A stretch of 64,000 nt of DNA from Burhinus oedicnemus (lineage: Eukaryota > Chordata > Aves > Charadriiformes > Burhinidae), in the NCBI GenBank assembly GCA_008921705.1, contig VFFE01007022.1, forward strand, positions 433,738 to 497,737, given 5' to 3'. Under the pieces are notes generated by a model, which was not told the DNA's origin, ran no database searches, and saw only the letters and a list, made by a program, of their open reading frames with translations. Shown piece after piece: positions 63,059-64,000 of the stretch. Each line of letters opens with the position of its first letter. Position 1 is the first letter of the stretch. Position numbers and translations under genes: made by a program.

Positions 63059-63144
63059 CTATGCCTCAGCGTTGAGGCTCTGTGCTTTCTGAATCCAGTC
63101 TGCCCAGTCCAGTGCAGGAAAGACCAAATAGTATTTGTTCCACC
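63059..63144 (-). CDS. Probable terminal coding exon of a minus-strand gene (C5orf34 orthologue by synteny)
   Basis: After an acceptor (TTTATTCAG| at 63145-63146) comes an open frame of about 28 residues, WNKYYLVFPALDWADWIQKA then QSLNAEA and TAG (63059-63061), with an AATAAA 147 bp further on. Its composition (aromatic, amphipathic, no low complexity) looks coding. In mammals the next gene in this direction is C5orf34, on the same strand as TMEM267, which makes it the first candidate. I did not recognise the sequence itself. Alternatively it is an alternative TMEM267 leader exon, as a donor-like CCCAGG|GTAAGT lies downstream near 63010. Confidence 0.42.
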
Positions 63145-63146
63145 CT

Positions 63147-64000
63147 GAATAAATCAAACCAGGCAGCAATAAGCACTGATACTACCCAAAGCTCTTCAAA
63201 CTCTCTATAAAACATACAAAAAACCTGAACAAAAGTAAAAAAAACTAAGTAAAAAGAAGTAACATCTACTAGAAAGAAGTAACATCTTTTTCATGAATTC
63301 CTGAACAAACACAATTGAGCAAAATGCAATTTCAGCCGGGGCTTAGAAGCTCTGTTAAAAAAAGCAGGAAAAAAAGACTATAAAACAAGAGAAGGGCACA
63401 AACAAAAGATCGAACGCGATAATAATTAAAAGAGAATAAACCCCAATGTTGTAAAGTCAGAAAAGGGCATTTCCAGCTTTCTGTTTTAAGTAATTGCATT
63501 TCAAAACACAGAGAGATCTATTTTAACAGATTTTTCCTTGTATCTGTGTGCCTGAAAGATTCCCACCTAATGAAACATTTCTAAGTCACATTCAGGGATC
63601 TCTTTTTAATTTCATCCTATCAATTAGTGACCTTGGAATAGATAAATAGAGATCTTCACATTCAAACAGCAACAGAGGTCCGCGTCAGTTCTGTGGTAGG
63701 CTTACACAGCTTTGCTATAGATATTATTAACATGTGCATGAAGTACACAGGGAAAGTCTCACTACAGACTTAAAAAAAATCCAAAATTAGTATGATTTAA
63801 GAATTATGTATCATGAAATATAGGTAACAACGCCATCTGGAAAACACGGACAATATGTGAATGAGTGTCTTTGAGCCCGAATGAAGAACAGTAAGCAAAA
63901 ACGTGGCTTCAGATTACCCTTAGTCAAGAGTCACGTTCATGGCATAACTGTTCTTTTTAAACAGTCTGTTGCTGCTGTCTTTTATAGACAAAAATGACTG
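63147..64000. other. Right end of window, presumed intron
   Basis: AT-rich sequence with an imperfect 17-bp repeat at 63251-63267 and 63271-63287. I could support no further exon. Confidence 0.5.

Noticed and set aside
1..64000. tRNA, rRNA, CRISPR array, endogenous retrovirus, phage-like or operon structures
   Set aside because: None seen; the mobile DNA I can identify is CR1 LINE only.

Overview
The window comes from a bird genome. Four things point to this: CR1 LINE retrotransposons with the (ATTCTATG)n-type 3' end, sparse repeats and compact introns, an HMGCS1 protein that is nearly the avian sequence, and the gene order NIM1K - HMGCS1 - CCL28 - TMEM267, which matches human 5p12 and its avian Z-chromosome counterpart. 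I did not identify the species. The HMGCS1 protein differs at several residues from the chicken protein as I remember it. One 20-base N gap (50334-50353) shows it is a draft assembly.

Layout. 1-3026 (+): the last two coding exons of NIM1K, an LKB1-regulated AMPK-related kinase; its start lies before the window. 4680-11406 (-), with candidate leader exons up to about 15.8 kb: a complete HMGCS1 (cytosolic HMG-CoA synthase, 9 coding exons, 522 aa), convergent with NIM1K. 12.7-13.4 kb and 14.9-16.4 kb: two CpG islands. The outer one has a TATA-like box, CCAAT boxes and SRE- and CRE-like motifs on the HMGCS1 strand, plus an RFX X-box facing a possible divergent transcript. The inner one has NRF1 sites, phased GC boxes and an 81-bp hairpin palindrome. 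22.7-36.9 kb (-): a complete three-exon CCL28 chemokine gene (115 aa), two exons of which are too short or lack an ATG. Its 12-kb intron 1 holds a CR1 element with a second CR1 inserted inside it. 36.9-53.2 kb: mostly intergenic, with one truncated CR1. 53234-60973 (-): complete TMEM267 coding region (215 aa, 2 coding exons) with another CR1 in its intron. 62.9-63.1 kb (-): a probable terminal exon of the next gene; synteny suggests the C5orf34 orthologue.

The genes are ordinary single-copy vertebrate genes and form no operon-like system. HMGCS1 makes HMG-CoA for the mevalonate pathway. NIM1K is a kinase, CCL28 a secreted mucosal chemokine, and TMEM267 a poorly characterised multipass membrane protein. 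The observations most worth a second look are the four-cysteine CCL28, which lacks both partners of the mammalian third disulfide; the metal-hydrolase-like Asp/His pattern in TMEM267; the 81-bp palindrome; and the CR1-in-CR1 insertion close to the CCL28 exon 2 acceptor. I saw no tRNA, rRNA, endogenous retrovirus, CRISPR array or other unusual gene system.
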